From Holophagae bacterium (GTDB lineage: Bacteria; Acidobacteriota; Holophagae; Acanthopleuribacterales; Acanthopleuribacteraceae): a DNA stretch of 64,000 nucleotides. The position numbers were made by a program, and so were the translations under genes. The notes below the pieces were generated by a model, which was not told the DNA's origin, ran no database searches, and worked only from the letters and a program-made list of their open reading frames with translations. The stretch covers positions 124,001 to 188,000 of the forward strand of contig JAUIFE010000006.1 in NCBI GenBank assembly GCA_030429565.1, in the 5' to 3' direction. Shown piece after piece: positions 52,716-63,649 of the stretch; positions within the stretch are counted from its first letter, which is position 1; each line of letters opens with the position of its first letter.

Positions 52716-54274
52716 GCTTGCCCCTTGGCGCGCAGCAATTCGCGCAGGACATCGACGTGGTAATGGCGCAGTGATTCACCCGCCTTTTCGGCTTCGGAAT
52801 ACACCATGGCGTAGCCGTCACCGTCGGCCAGCACGGCCGCCGAACCAGAGCTGCTGTCGAGGCTACCTTGTTCGAAGTCTCCCAGTTCCGGTTGCCATGC
52901 GGCGAAGAATTCAAACATGGCGTTGAGTTGCGGTAAGGCTTGGAGGAGATCGCCGCGCGTGGTTTGTTGGGTGGTGATGTCGAGACGCCCGTCGCGACAG
53001 GCGGCTGCGCTGTAGGGCTGGAGCGCGGCGGCGGCGTATTCCGGGGCCACATTGGTTTCGCCCCAGCGCGGCTCCTGATAACGGGCCAGGTAAGCGCTGA
53101 GGTTTTCCTTGGCTTCGGCCGCGCTTTGAAAACGCTGATCGCGGTCCTTGGCGCAAAACTTTTCCAGCAGCGCGAATAGGGCGGGGTCGAGACGGCGACC
53201 GAGGCTTTCCGGCGGCGGCAACGGGTTATTGAGGTGTTTCATAAGCACGGAAACAAGGTCCTTGCCGCGAAAGGGGGCCACGCCGAGCAGCATTTCGTAA
53301 AGCACGATGCCGACGGCGTACAAGTCGATGCGGGCGTCGATTGTACCGCCGTTAATTTGTTCGGGCGCCATGTAGCGCGGCGTGCCCAAAAGCGCGCCGT
53401 GCTGGGTGAGGTTCTGTGACTTATTGCCGCGGACCAGGCCGAAGTCGAGCAAAACGGCCTCGCCACGATCGTCGAGCATGATATTGGCGGGTTTGACGTC
53501 ACGGTGAATCATGCGGCGACGGTGGGCTTCCTCCAGGCCGTCGAGGATCTGGCCCGCGAGGGCCAGCGCTTCCTTGACGGGTAGAACGCCGCGTTGGCGG
53601 AGGACGTCGTCGAGTGGCGGTCCTGGCAACCACTCCATGACTGAGTAGGGCCGCCCGTCGTGGGTTCCGGTGAAAAAGATTTGAATGATGTGGTTGCTGC
53701 GCAGACCGGCGACGGCTTTGGCTTCGTTGGCGAAACGGGCGGCGGCGTCGGGGTCTTCGGCCAAGTACTTGTGGCTGAGAAATTTGACCGCGACTTTTCG
53801 GCCCAGGGCGCGGTGGCAACCCAAGTAAACTGTGCCCATGGCACCCGCACCCAACCGTTTTTCCAGTACGACCTGATGGCCCTCGGCACCCAGAATGACA
53901 CCGATCATGGCGTCCTCGCCGCGTTGCATTTGCGCCATTTTGGCATTGACGGCCGGGATTTTGACCGGCAGGGTCAGGTATTGGCCGTATTCACATTGGT
54001 GGTGAAGCTGTGCCTTGAGTTGGTCGGCTTTGGGGTGAACCAACATCAGGCAGGGCCGCTGACCGGCCTCGGCCGCTCGCAGCAGTGCGAGCGCTTGACC
54101 CAGGTCTTCGTTGGGTTCGATGTCGACCAGCAGAAAGTCGACACCGCCCTGTTGCACCAGCACCAAAGCGTCGGCGCAACTGTTGACAAACAACACTTGG
54201 TGGTCGGCTAGGTCCAAATGCTTGCGGAAACTTTCGATGTACTTTGGTTTCTTTTCAACCACCAATAAGATCAT
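52712..54274 (-). CDS. receiver-like / Ser/Thr protein kinase fusion
   Basis: About 520 residues, ATG behind GAGG; the longer frame upstream lacks an SD. An N-terminal receiver-like domain (MILLVVEKKPKY..., VDFLLVDIEPNEDLG, about 1-120) lacks the paired acidic residues of true receivers. The kinase domain (about 130-395) is complete: GAGAMGTVYLG, VAVKFL, IHRDVKPANIML, LDFGLVRG, GTPRYMAPEQ. The C-terminal 120 residues (ITTQQTTRGDLLQALPQL, VLADGDGYAMVYSEAEKAG) may be a roadblock-like fold matching the partner protein. No membrane segment. It may be an unphosphorylated scaffold-type receiver coupled to a kinase. Confidence 0.83.
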   Translation of the reverse strand: MILLVVEKKPKYIESFRKHLDLADHQVLFVNSCADALVLVQQGGVDFLLVDIEPNEDLGQALALLRAAEAGQRPCLMLVHPKADQLKAQLHHQCEYGQYLTLPVKIPAVNAKMAQMQRGEDAMIGVILGAEGHQVVLEKRLGAGAMGTVYLGCHRALGRKVAVKFLSHKYLAEDPDAAARFANEAKAVAGLRSNHIIQIFFTGTHDGRPYSVMEWLPGPPLDDVLRQRGVLPVKEALALAGQILDGLEEAHRRRMIHRDVKPANIMLDDRGEAVLLDFGLVRGNKSQNLTQHGALLGTPRYMAPEQINGGTIDARIDLYAVGIVLYEMLLGVAPFRGKDLVSVLMKHLNNPLPPPESLGRRLDPALFALLEKFCAKDRDQRFQSAAEAKENLSAYLARYQEPRWGETNVAPEYAAAALQPYSAAACRDGRLDITTQQTTRGDLLQALPQLNAMFEFFAAWQPELGDFEQGSLDSSSGSAAVLADGDGYAMVYSEAEKAGESLRHYHVDVLRELLRAKGQA

Positions 54275-54468
54275 TGCTGCATCCTCGAACCGGGTCAGGC
54301 GCACTGTCTGGCGCCGTGTCGTCGACGGCCCTCTCGGCATAAGGCCGGTTCGCGCGCGACCCTCAGGTTAAACAACACATTTTTTTCCGGATGTATTCGC
54401 AAAACATAACGCATTCGATGTTGGTTCGAGAAGGCTGAATCTTCGCCGTGCTTGGAAATTTCACGGGA

Positions 54469-55830
<1,362 letters not shown>

Positions 55831-56108
55831 GGGGTTCCTCTTGTGTGGGGGTCGGTGGGGCGGGTTGCCGCTGAATCGATGGCTCTAATTTAGAGCAAGC
55901 GGGAACAATCGCCAAATGATTCTGGACGCTTGGGTCGCGCCAGGCTGGTCGGCGTTTTTTTAGTTATCCTCGATTCGAGTCGATAGAATTAACGTGTCAA
56001 TGCCTCCCTATCAACCCGGCGCTGCCTGTGTCCGCAACGCAGCCGACCGGCGCAACCTTTTGCGGTGTGCCGGCGCCATCCCGACCTTTTCCTTTTCCGA
56101 GTCGCAGC

Positions 56109-57110
56109 ATGCAGAAAAACCAATTCTTCCGTCTCCGCCGCACCCGGCCTGTGTGTTGGTTTGCGCTTTGGATGGTTTTGTTGTGTGATGTGGCGGTTGG
56201 GCAAAGCGATATCTTGGTTTTTTCGCCGGACATCGAGCATTTCGACCTGGTCCAGGAGAGTTTGAAACAGGAGCTGGGCGAAGCCTGTCAGGTCATGGTC
56301 GTGCCCTTTGACGCGTTATCCACGCGGGCCGACATGATGCGCTGGATTGAATTACAAGACCCTCATCTTTTGGTTTTGATGGGTAATTACCCCATTCGGG
56401 CCTACAAAAAACTGTGGCGTTCCGGTGCGTTAACGGGCCGACTGAGGCCCGTGATCGGTCTGATGGCGGTTTATCTCGACAAGGAAATGAATGGGATTCC
56501 CATGGGGACCGGCATTCACTACGAAGTGCAGGCGATTACCATTTTCACCCATCTACGCTCGCTAACCACGGCGCCGATTCGCAAAGTCGGGGTCGTTTAC
56601 TGTGAAAGGCTTGAACCTTTTATCCGTCACCAGCGGGCGGCGCTACAGCGAGAACAAATTTCGTTGGTTGGGCGCATGGTGCCGACAACCAATAAGTCGA
56701 ATGCCTATTTGTTGCGACGGCGCTTGCGTGAATTGATCCGACGCGAGAATGTCGACGCGCTGTGGTTGCTCAACGACAGCGAGCTGTTGCGGACCGAGAA
56801 CATTCGCCGCGTGTGGCGGCCGGTGTTGAAGCGATTTAACGGCGCGGTGGTGGTCGGGGTTGATCGCCTCATGCGGAAACCGCTGGATTTGGGGCATTTT
56901 GCGGTGGTGCCCGACCACCTGGCCTTGGGCGGCCAGGCGGCAGATTTAATTTGGATGGCGCAACAAAATGATTGGCAATTGCCCGCCGGCCGTTATCATG
57001 CGCCGATTAGTGTCGAAAAGATTCTAAATCGCAGCAATCTCGGCAGCCCTTTAGCCTTGCGGGATGGAGCCGCCTGGGAAGTGGATTACATTGTCGGCGA
57101 GAATTTTTAG
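56109..57110 (+). CDS. periplasmic binding-protein-like (ABC_sub_bind family) A
   Basis: About 333 residues starting MQKNQFFRLRR, with a signal peptide (FALWMVLLCDVAVGQ). The mature part is a two-lobed binding protein: LLVLMGNYP, VIGLMAVYLD, THLRSLTTAPIRKVGVVY, VDALWLLNDSELLR, GVDRLMRKPLDLGHFAVVPDH. It is clearly paralogous to the gene at 57984 and resembles TrpX-type/ABC_sub_bind proteins. No permease or ATPase gene is near, so sensing rather than transport is likely. The SD is weak. Confidence 0.77.
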   Translation: MQKNQFFRLRRTRPVCWFALWMVLLCDVAVGQSDILVFSPDIEHFDLVQESLKQELGEACQVMVVPFDALSTRADMMRWIELQDPHLLVLMGNYPIRAYKKLWRSGALTGRLRPVIGLMAVYLDKEMNGIPMGTGIHYEVQAITIFTHLRSLTTAPIRKVGVVYCERLEPFIRHQRAALQREQISLVGRMVPTTNKSNAYLLRRRLRELIRRENVDALWLLNDSELLRTENIRRVWRPVLKRFNGAVVVGVDRLMRKPLDLGHFAVVPDHLALGGQAADLIWMAQQNDWQLPAGRYHAPISVEKILNRSNLGSPLALRDGAAWEVDYIVGENF

Positions 57111-57252
57111 CGGGTTTTGTTGTTACGCCAAAATAAAGGGACACAGGATCGTGGCAATCGAACTATTTCTGAACTAGTTACCAATAAGCAGTCGATATCC
57201 ATTAGAATATCAGCTAACCACCCGAACCGGATTTACCATTGATAGGTCCTCT

Positions 57253-57999
57253 ATGAAATGGCTAGGCATGAAACGCATATTTTTGTGGTGTCTCCTGATT
57301 GGGGGGCTGCCCGCGCTATGCTTTGGTCAGCAACGTCCCAAAGTCTACGCGTTTTTGCCGTCAAACGTGCGACCGCACGCATTGCAAACACTGGTGGGCC
57401 GCGAAGCTCCCGACGTTGATATCACCTTTTTCGGGCGCTTTCGTGAGTTTGAGGTTCAGGTCCTTCAAAATAAGCCCGATGCGGTGCTGACCTTCCCGAT
57501 GGTGGTTGAGTACATGTCCCAGAGCGAAAGTCTGGGTTTTAAGCCGCTGATTCAAGGCCTGAAAAACGAAAAAACCGACGAGCCCTACGTGTTGTTGGCG
57601 GTTGATCGACAGATCGAAGTAAATGCGATCGATCAAACGGCGATTGGTGTGGTTAGCCTGATGGGGCGCCGCCAGATGGGGCATTTTTTGGCCGACAAGT
57701 TTAAGGTCGGCAAAATCTCGATTAAAACGGTCACCAAGCTGGAAGATTTACTGTCCCTGCTGCAATTCGAGGACGTTGACGCGATATTGGTACCTGAAAG
57801 CCGGCTGGAGTACTACAAACAGCGGTCCAAGTTGAACCTGGTGATCACACGTTTGCCCGATGTGTCTTACCGTTTGCCGATGATGTTTGTCAGCCCGGAA
57901 TTAAAGGAGGAATCCCAGAAAACACTGCGCGAGGCGCTGGAGAAGCTGGAGCCGAAGGTCTCCAATCTATTGGGGGTGGATCAATGGCAAAACCGTTGA
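57253..57999 (+). CDS. PhnD-like periplasmic binding protein
   Basis: A 248-residue protein with a signal peptide (KRIFLWCLLIGGLPALCFGQQ). The rest resembles PhnD/NMT1-type solute-binding proteins: DAVLTFPMVVEYMSQSESLGFKPLIQG, GRRQMGHFLADKF, DAILVPESRLEYYKQ. The ligand is unknown. It is the middle of three binding-protein genes and overlaps the next by 16 bases, so all three seem to be co-transcribed with the kinase. Confidence 0.73.
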   Translation: MKWLGMKRIFLWCLLIGGLPALCFGQQRPKVYAFLPSNVRPHALQTLVGREAPDVDITFFGRFREFEVQVLQNKPDAVLTFPMVVEYMSQSESLGFKPLIQGLKNEKTDEPYVLLAVDRQIEVNAIDQTAIGVVSLMGRRQMGHFLADKFKVGKISIKTVTKLEDLLSLLQFEDVDAILVPESRLEYYKQRSKLNLVITRLPDVSYRLPMMFVSPELKEESQKTLREALEKLEPKVSNLLGVDQWQNR

Positions 58000-59006
58000 T
58001 TCACCTGTTGCTTGTCCACGTGGCGTGGTTGCGTTTCGCTTTATTGGCGGGGCTGCTTCTTGGGGAGCCGTTGGCGGCCGCCGCCAAGAATCGGCTGCTG
58101 GTGGTCGGCCCCGACAGCGTGGGTTACGACCAAGTCTTAACCGCCATTAACGACGAGCTCGAAGATGAGTTCGACATTATCCATCGCCGCGTTGACCGCG
58201 AGACGCCTTACGTTGATTTCGAACGCAACATTCTCGAAGTGCAACCGGATCTGCTGGTGCTGATGGACAACGTGACCGTCAGTTATTACCGCTTCTTTCA
58301 AGACCGTCACCGGGGTCGGCTCAAATTCCCGCCGGCGATTGTGACCATGGCGCTGTTTGTCGATCAATCGATTCAAGGCATGGAGAATGTGGTTGGCGTG
58401 CGTTACGAGGTGCCGCCGATTGTGTCATTGACCCATTTGCGCGCACTGGTTGAGAATCCGGTCGAACGTGTCGGTGTCTTGTACCGTGCCGAACACACGA
58501 ATTACTTCAACGATCAGAAGATTTTGTGTCAACGCGAGGGCATTGAATTGGTCGGTTACAAGGTGGAAGTGACCTTCCAAAAGGGGTCGGGTGAAGCCGC
58601 CGGCAAAATTTTCTCCAAAGAAATCCGCAATGGCTTGAAGTACTTGCTGACGACCGAAGACGTCGATGTGTTGCTGGTGCTGAATGACAACAAACTCCTG
58701 AATGAACGCGATGTGCGCAACGTCTGGTTGCCGCGCTTAAAGCGCTACCGCAAACCCATAATTGTTGGGGTTGAAACCCTGATGGACATTCCCAATTTCG
58801 GCAATTTCGGCGTGTTGCCCGACCACTACGGCTTGGGCCAAACCGTTGGTAATTTGGCGATTGAAATCAAAGAAAATGATTTTGTCATTACCGTTCGTGG
58901 TGCGACCAATCCTCACTCGGTTCAGAAACACCTGGACCGCAAGTTTGCCAAGAAGTATCTTGAAATCACCGCTGAAATGTTAAACGAGGTAGATGTGTTG
59001 CGTTAA
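57984..59006 (+). CDS. periplasmic binding-protein-like (ABC_sub_bind family) B
   Basis: A 340-residue protein with signal peptide (RFALLAGLLLGEPLAAAAK). The body parallels the 56109 product: DLLVLMDNVTVSYYRFF, GVRYEVPPIVSLTHLRAL, VDVLLVLNDNKLLNERDVRNVWLPRLKRY, GVETLMDIPNFGNFGVLPDHYGLG. ATG behind GGGGGTGGATCA, inside the upstream gene. Duplication of this gene within the operon is evident. Role: ligand capture in the periplasm, likely presenting it to the kinase that follows. Confidence 0.78.
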   Translation: MAKPLIHLLLVHVAWLRFALLAGLLLGEPLAAAAKNRLLVVGPDSVGYDQVLTAINDELEDEFDIIHRRVDRETPYVDFERNILEVQPDLLVLMDNVTVSYYRFFQDRHRGRLKFPPAIVTMALFVDQSIQGMENVVGVRYEVPPIVSLTHLRALVENPVERVGVLYRAEHTNYFNDQKILCQREGIELVGYKVEVTFQKGSGEAAGKIFSKEIRNGLKYLLTTEDVDVLLVLNDNKLLNERDVRNVWLPRLKRYRKPIIVGVETLMDIPNFGNFGVLPDHYGLGQTVGNLAIEIKENDFVITVRGATNPHSVQKHLDRKFAKKYLEITAEMLNEVDVLR

Positions 59007-59065
59007 GTACGTGGCCTAATATTCACCGTGGTTCGGTCAACGCTTCGTTTTTTGCTGTTTTGCCC

Positions 59066-59071
59066 TATACT
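59066..59071 (+). promoter_or_regulatory. possible -10 box before the sensor kinase
   Basis: TATACT lies 43 bases upstream of the kinase ATG. A matching -35 at 17 bases is poor. It may give extra kinase transcription apart from the operon. Confidence 0.3.
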
Positions 59072-59113
59072 TGAGAGATCCTACCTTTATCCTTCAACGC
59101 GACCGGTCGTGCT

Positions 59114-61411
59114 ATGAACACCAATAAAACCATTCCGCCCAATGGTAAAAGCCTCAAGCAGAAGCTGATTATCCGCAATATGTTCGTCATGTTGATGGTG
59201 TTCATTGCCGTACTGGTTTTTTATGCGCTGCAAAACTACGGCGCCTACAAGCGCCAGATCGACACCACCACCACGCGTTTTCGCCGCGATTTGGACGTTA
59301 CCTCGCGTTTGTTGATTTCCGACAAACAGAAAGCCTTGCGTACTTACGCCGAAGACAATTCGTGGACGACTTTGCGCGAAATTTTAATTGAAAACGTGCG
59401 CGGCCGCTTTGAGTCCGAAGACGGCGAGAGTTTGCTCACCGAACAGCAATCGCTGATTATGGCCGCCTATTTCCGCAATGACCGCCAGACGGTGGCCTGG
59501 GTTACACCCGAAACACCCGACGGGGTGCCCACGGGTTTGCCGCTCGAAAAGCTCAAGGATATTGAAGAAACCACCAGTTGGGCCCTGTCCGTAACCGGAA
59601 TTACCCAACGCGAGGTGTTACTGGGCGACAATCACCACGTGATTCAGGTGGCCACCCCCATTTATGCCTCGTCTTCCTCGCTCGGCGTTGATATTGACGA
59701 AAATGTTGAACCGCTGACCGATCCCGGCGTCGACGCCCATGTGGGTTCGCTGGTCTATGGGTTCTCGACCGCGCAAATGGAGCGCGATTTGGCAGAAGCC
59801 AAAGCCACCTACCAAAATGATTTGCTGTTTAATTTATCGATTTTATTGCTGGTTTCACTGATTGCTCTGGTAATCGGTTTTCTCGCCACCCGGCGTCAGG
59901 CCGCGACCATTACCAGTCCGCTGGCCCAGCTCACCGAAGCCGCCGACACCATTGCCTCGGGCGACTACAATGTCCGCGTAGATCTCAACAGCGGCGATGA
60001 AATCGAAATTTTGGCTTCGTCCTTTAACAAAATGACCGCCGACCTCAAACGCAGTTACGACGCCCTGGCCGATCTCAACAAAACTCTGGAAGAGAAAGTG
60101 CAACAACGCACCAAAGAATTGGTGGCCAGTGAGCGCAAGTTCCGCACATTGTTTGAGGAATCCGCCGACGCCATTTTGCTCGGCGATGAAAACGAATTAT
60201 TCGACTGTAACCCTGCCATGCTGCGGCTGCTTGGTTGTGACGATAAAAACGTGTTGCTGGCGATGAGTCCCGACGACCTGTCGCCGCGTTTTCAGCCGGA
60301 AGGCGGCTCTTCGGCCGAACTGATTCGGGACAAGTATAAAAAGGTCCTGGAAGATGGTTCGCAATTGTTCGAATGGACCTGCAAACGGCTCGACAACTCC
60401 GAGTTCCCCAGTGAAATCGTTGTCACCGGATTTGAGTTGGATGACCGCCCCGTTTTGCACAAAGTCTATCGCGACATCACCGAACGCAAGAAAACCGAAG
60501 AAATGTTGCGTAAAGCGCAGCAACGTCTGCTTGAGACGGCCCACAGCAGCGGCATGGCTGAAATTGCCACCGGCGTGCTGCACAACATCGGCAACATTCT
60601 CAACAGTGTCAACATTTCCACCGAGGAAATGGGCTTGACCCTCAAAAATTCCAAGGTCGTCGGCTTCCTCAAAGCCAACGAAATGATTCGCAACCACCAA
60701 GGCGATCTGGGGGCCTTTTTCACCGCGCACCCCAAGGGTAAACTGATTCCCGGTTATTACCTCAGCCTCGGCGAAGCGATTTCCGAGGAACAAAAGACGC
60801 TCACCGATGAGGTGACCGCGCTGACCACCAAAATCAATATGATGCGCGATGTCATCAGTACCCAGCAAAACTACGCCAAGGCCGGCCTTTACACCGAAAA
60901 TGTATCGGTGATCGACTTGATTGAGGATTCACTGAAGCTCAACCTGGCTTCGCTGCAAAAGAAAGGGGTTAAGGTCGTGAAGAACTACACCTCCGATCCC
61001 AAGGGCAGTGTCGCCAAGGTCAAACTGGTCCACGTGTTGACCAACCTGATCAAAAATGCCAAAGAGGCCATGCAAGACAACGATTCCAAGAACAAGGAAC
61101 AAATCCTCGAAATCATTATGCGCAAAGTGGAAAACAACGAAGTGGTTGTGGCCATTAAAGATAACGGGATTGGCATTAGCGACGAACACAAAGATAAAAT
61201 CTTCAACCACGGCTTTACCACCAAACCCACCGGTCATGGCTTCGGTTTGCACACCTGCGCCAATTTCATGACGGAAATGGGCGGCACTTTGGACGTCAGT
61301 AGTGAAGGCCTTGGTTTGGGCGCCGAGTTTGAGATCCGATTCCCTCTGGACGAGCGGGGCCCGGAATTTCAGTCGCCGCCGCCGAAAGCGGCCCTGCCGC
61401 GGCAAAACTGA
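59114..61411 (+). CDS. membrane PAS sensor histidine kinase with atypical H-box
   Basis: A 765-residue protein. Membrane segments at about 19-40 and 235-258 enclose a periplasmic sensor domain of about 190 residues. A HAMP domain, coiled coil and PAS domain (FRTLFEESADAILLGDENELFDCNP) follow. The dimerisation domain has H490 in GVLHNIGNILNSV, the atypical box shared with the hybrid regulator at the left edge. The ATPase domain is complete: NLIKNAKEAM, KDNGIGIS, HGFTTKPTGHGFGLH. It probably reads periplasmic binding proteins encoded just upstream and passes phosphate to a regulator such as the NtrX-like protein or the hybrid. No SD is obvious. Confidence 0.88.
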   Translation: MNTNKTIPPNGKSLKQKLIIRNMFVMLMVFIAVLVFYALQNYGAYKRQIDTTTTRFRRDLDVTSRLLISDKQKALRTYAEDNSWTTLREILIENVRGRFESEDGESLLTEQQSLIMAAYFRNDRQTVAWVTPETPDGVPTGLPLEKLKDIEETTSWALSVTGITQREVLLGDNHHVIQVATPIYASSSSLGVDIDENVEPLTDPGVDAHVGSLVYGFSTAQMERDLAEAKATYQNDLLFNLSILLLVSLIALVIGFLATRRQAATITSPLAQLTEAADTIASGDYNVRVDLNSGDEIEILASSFNKMTADLKRSYDALADLNKTLEEKVQQRTKELVASERKFRTLFEESADAILLGDENELFDCNPAMLRLLGCDDKNVLLAMSPDDLSPRFQPEGGSSAELIRDKYKKVLEDGSQLFEWTCKRLDNSEFPSEIVVTGFELDDRPVLHKVYRDITERKKTEEMLRKAQQRLLETAHSSGMAEIATGVLHNIGNILNSVNISTEEMGLTLKNSKVVGFLKANEMIRNHQGDLGAFFTAHPKGKLIPGYYLSLGEAISEEQKTLTDEVTALTTKINMMRDVISTQQNYAKAGLYTENVSVIDLIEDSLKLNLASLQKKGVKVVKNYTSDPKGSVAKVKLVHVLTNLIKNAKEAMQDNDSKNKEQILEIIMRKVENNEVVVAIKDNGIGISDEHKDKIFNHGFTTKPTGHGFGLHTCANFMTEMGGTLDVSSEGLGLGAEFEIRFPLDERGPEFQSPPPKAALPRQN

Positions 61412-61423
61412 AACGGCCGCTGT

Positions 61424-63649
61424 TTAGCGAATGCGGTCGTAACCTAAGAAGCCGCGTACCTTTTTGAGGTTGCCGACCACCTTGTCGAAGTGGGCTAGGG
61501 TTTTAACCTGTAGCACGATGTCGAAAATGCCCATGCTCTTGTCGTTGTCGGTGTTGGCGTTCATGTTGGAGACGTTGGTATGGGTGTTGGAAATCGCCAG
61601 TGTGACGTCGGCGATCATGCCGGGACGGTCCTCGGTATAGACGCGGATGGCGACCTCGAAAACTTGGTCTTCGATGGGACCGGCCCATTCGACCGGGATT
61701 TTACGTTCGATGGGCACGTTTTGGCTGAGCAGGGTCTTGCAGTCTTTTTTGTGGACCATGACACCACGGCCTTGGGTGATGTGGCCGACGATGGGATCGC
61801 CCAAGATGGGGTTACAGCATTTGGAGAGGTTGACGAGCACGTCCGAGGTGCCGCGCACCAGCACCATGTTGCGCGATTTGCGCGAAATGCGCTGAAACGC
61901 GCGCTGCAGGCGTGATTGACGAACTTGGTCGGCCGAGGGGCCGGCCTCGACTTGATCCTCGGGAATGAAAGGTTTGACGGCCTTATTGGGGGTCAGGTTG
62001 CCAAAGCCGATGGCGCTGTAAAAGTCGTCGAGTTTCTTAAAACCAAAACCCTTGAGGCGGCTTTGAATGACATTGTTGGAGACTTTTTTAAGTGGGATAC
62101 GACAGCGTTTGAGTTCGCGTTCAAACAGATTGCGGCCCATTTCCACGGCTTTTTCGCGTTCGCGCGCCCGTAGCCAGGCGCGAATTTTGGAACGTGCCGA
62201 AGAGGAGCGCACGTACTGCAACCATTCTTCGCTGGGGGTTTGGCTGGAACTGGTTATGATTTCGACAATGGAACCGCTCTGCAACACGCTGCGCAAAGGC
62301 ACCATCTTGCCGTCGACCTTGGCAGCGACCGCCTGGTGGCCGACCTCGGTGTGAATGTGGTAGGCGAAGTCGAGCGGGGTCGCGCCTTTGGGCAGCGTTT
62401 TAATTTCGCTGTTGGGCGTGAACACGAGAATTTCGTCCGTCTGGAGCTGACCCTTAATGGTCTCGAGAAATTCGTCGCTATCCTGAACCTCTTTGTGGTC
62501 GTCGGCGACGCGGCGCAACCAACTGACAAATTCGTTTTTCCCAACGGAAAGCAGGCGACCGTTTTTGTAGGTCCAGTGTGCGGCGACCCCTTCCTCGGCA
62601 ATGCGGTGCATGGTGCGGGTACGGACCTGAACTTCGAACGGTTGACCGTGTTCCGAGAGCAAGGTGGTATGGATGGACTGGTATAGGTTCGATTTGGGGG
62701 TTGCGATAAAGTCCTTGATGCGGCCGGGGATATGACGCCATTTTGAGTGCAGCAAACCAAACATTTTGTAGCAGTCGCCAACCGAGTCGGTCAGGATGCG
62801 GAAGGCGTAGTAATCGTAAAGGCCGTCGAGGGTGCACTTTTTGCGGCGCAGCTTGCGGTAAATCGAGTAGTGGCTTTTAATACGCGAAGAAACGTCGCCA
62901 TGGACCTCGAACTCGTCCATTAACGACTCAATTTCGTTGGCGATATTTTTGAGAACCCCTTTGTTGGCGCGTTCGCGTTCGGTTAACTGGCGGTCCAGGT
63001 CGGCGTAGGCTTCCGGCTCCATGTGGAGAAAGGACAAGCGTTCCAGTTCCAGTTTGAGGTTGCTCATGCCGATGCGGTGCGCAAGTGGGGTGTAAATGTC
63101 GAGGGTTTCCTGGCTAATGCGGCGGCGTTTCTCTTCGGGTAAATGGCCGAGAGTCAGCATGTTGTGGCAACGGTCGGCGAGTTTGACGACCAGGACGCGA
63201 ATATCCTCGGACATGGCCATAATCATCTTGCGGTAATTTTCCGCCTGAGCCTGGTCCTTATTTTGGAACTTAACTTTGCCAATCTTGGTGACACCGTCGA
63301 CAATGCGCGCCAGGTTCGCGCCGAAGTGTTTTTCAAGCTGGGCGATCTCGACGTCACAGTCTTCAACGACATCGTGTAAAAAGCCGGCGGCCACCGTTTC
63401 TAAGTCGAGTTTGCGGTCGGCCAGAATGTAGGCCACCGCAATCGGGTGAATAATATAAGGTTCACCTGATTTCCGCGTTTGCCCTTCGTGGGCTTTGGTG
63501 GCGAAATCGTGGGCCCGCTGCAGGTACTCGGCGTCGCCGTCCGGGTGGTTTTCCAGGAAAACGCGCTTCACATCTTCAATGGTTCGGTGTTTGTTGCGTG
63601 ACAAACCCGCCCATTCCTTTATGGCCGTTAGTTGTTCTTTTAAGGTCAT
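61424..63649 (-). CDS. RelA/SpoT-family (p)ppGpp synthetase/hydrolase
   Basis: A 741-residue long-form RSH. The hydrolase HD domain has HDVVED (H92-D93) and HPIAVAYILAD. The synthetase domain shows HYSIYRKLRRK, DYYAFRILTDSVGDCY and EVQVRTRTMHRIAEEGVAAHW. TGS (LPKGATPLDFAYHIHTEVGH) and a C-terminal ACT domain (AIRVYTEDRPGMIADVT) complete the regulatory half. Both catalytic halves look intact, so it is probably bifunctional and governs the stringent response. It is convergent with the kinase gene, with 12 bases between stops. Confidence 0.93.
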   Translation of the reverse strand: MTLKEQLTAIKEWAGLSRNKHRTIEDVKRVFLENHPDGDAEYLQRAHDFATKAHEGQTRKSGEPYIIHPIAVAYILADRKLDLETVAAGFLHDVVEDCDVEIAQLEKHFGANLARIVDGVTKIGKVKFQNKDQAQAENYRKMIMAMSEDIRVLVVKLADRCHNMLTLGHLPEEKRRRISQETLDIYTPLAHRIGMSNLKLELERLSFLHMEPEAYADLDRQLTERERANKGVLKNIANEIESLMDEFEVHGDVSSRIKSHYSIYRKLRRKKCTLDGLYDYYAFRILTDSVGDCYKMFGLLHSKWRHIPGRIKDFIATPKSNLYQSIHTTLLSEHGQPFEVQVRTRTMHRIAEEGVAAHWTYKNGRLLSVGKNEFVSWLRRVADDHKEVQDSDEFLETIKGQLQTDEILVFTPNSEIKTLPKGATPLDFAYHIHTEVGHQAVAAKVDGKMVPLRSVLQSGSIVEIITSSSQTPSEEWLQYVRSSSARSKIRAWLRAREREKAVEMGRNLFERELKRCRIPLKKVSNNVIQSRLKGFGFKKLDDFYSAIGFGNLTPNKAVKPFIPEDQVEAGPSADQVRQSRLQRAFQRISRKSRNMVLVRGTSDVLVNLSKCCNPILGDPIVGHITQGRGVMVHKKDCKTLLSQNVPIERKIPVEWAGPIEDQVFEVAIRVYTEDRPGMIADVTLAISNTHTNVSNMNANTDNDKSMGIFDIVLQVKTLAHFDKVVGNLKKVRGFLGYDRIR

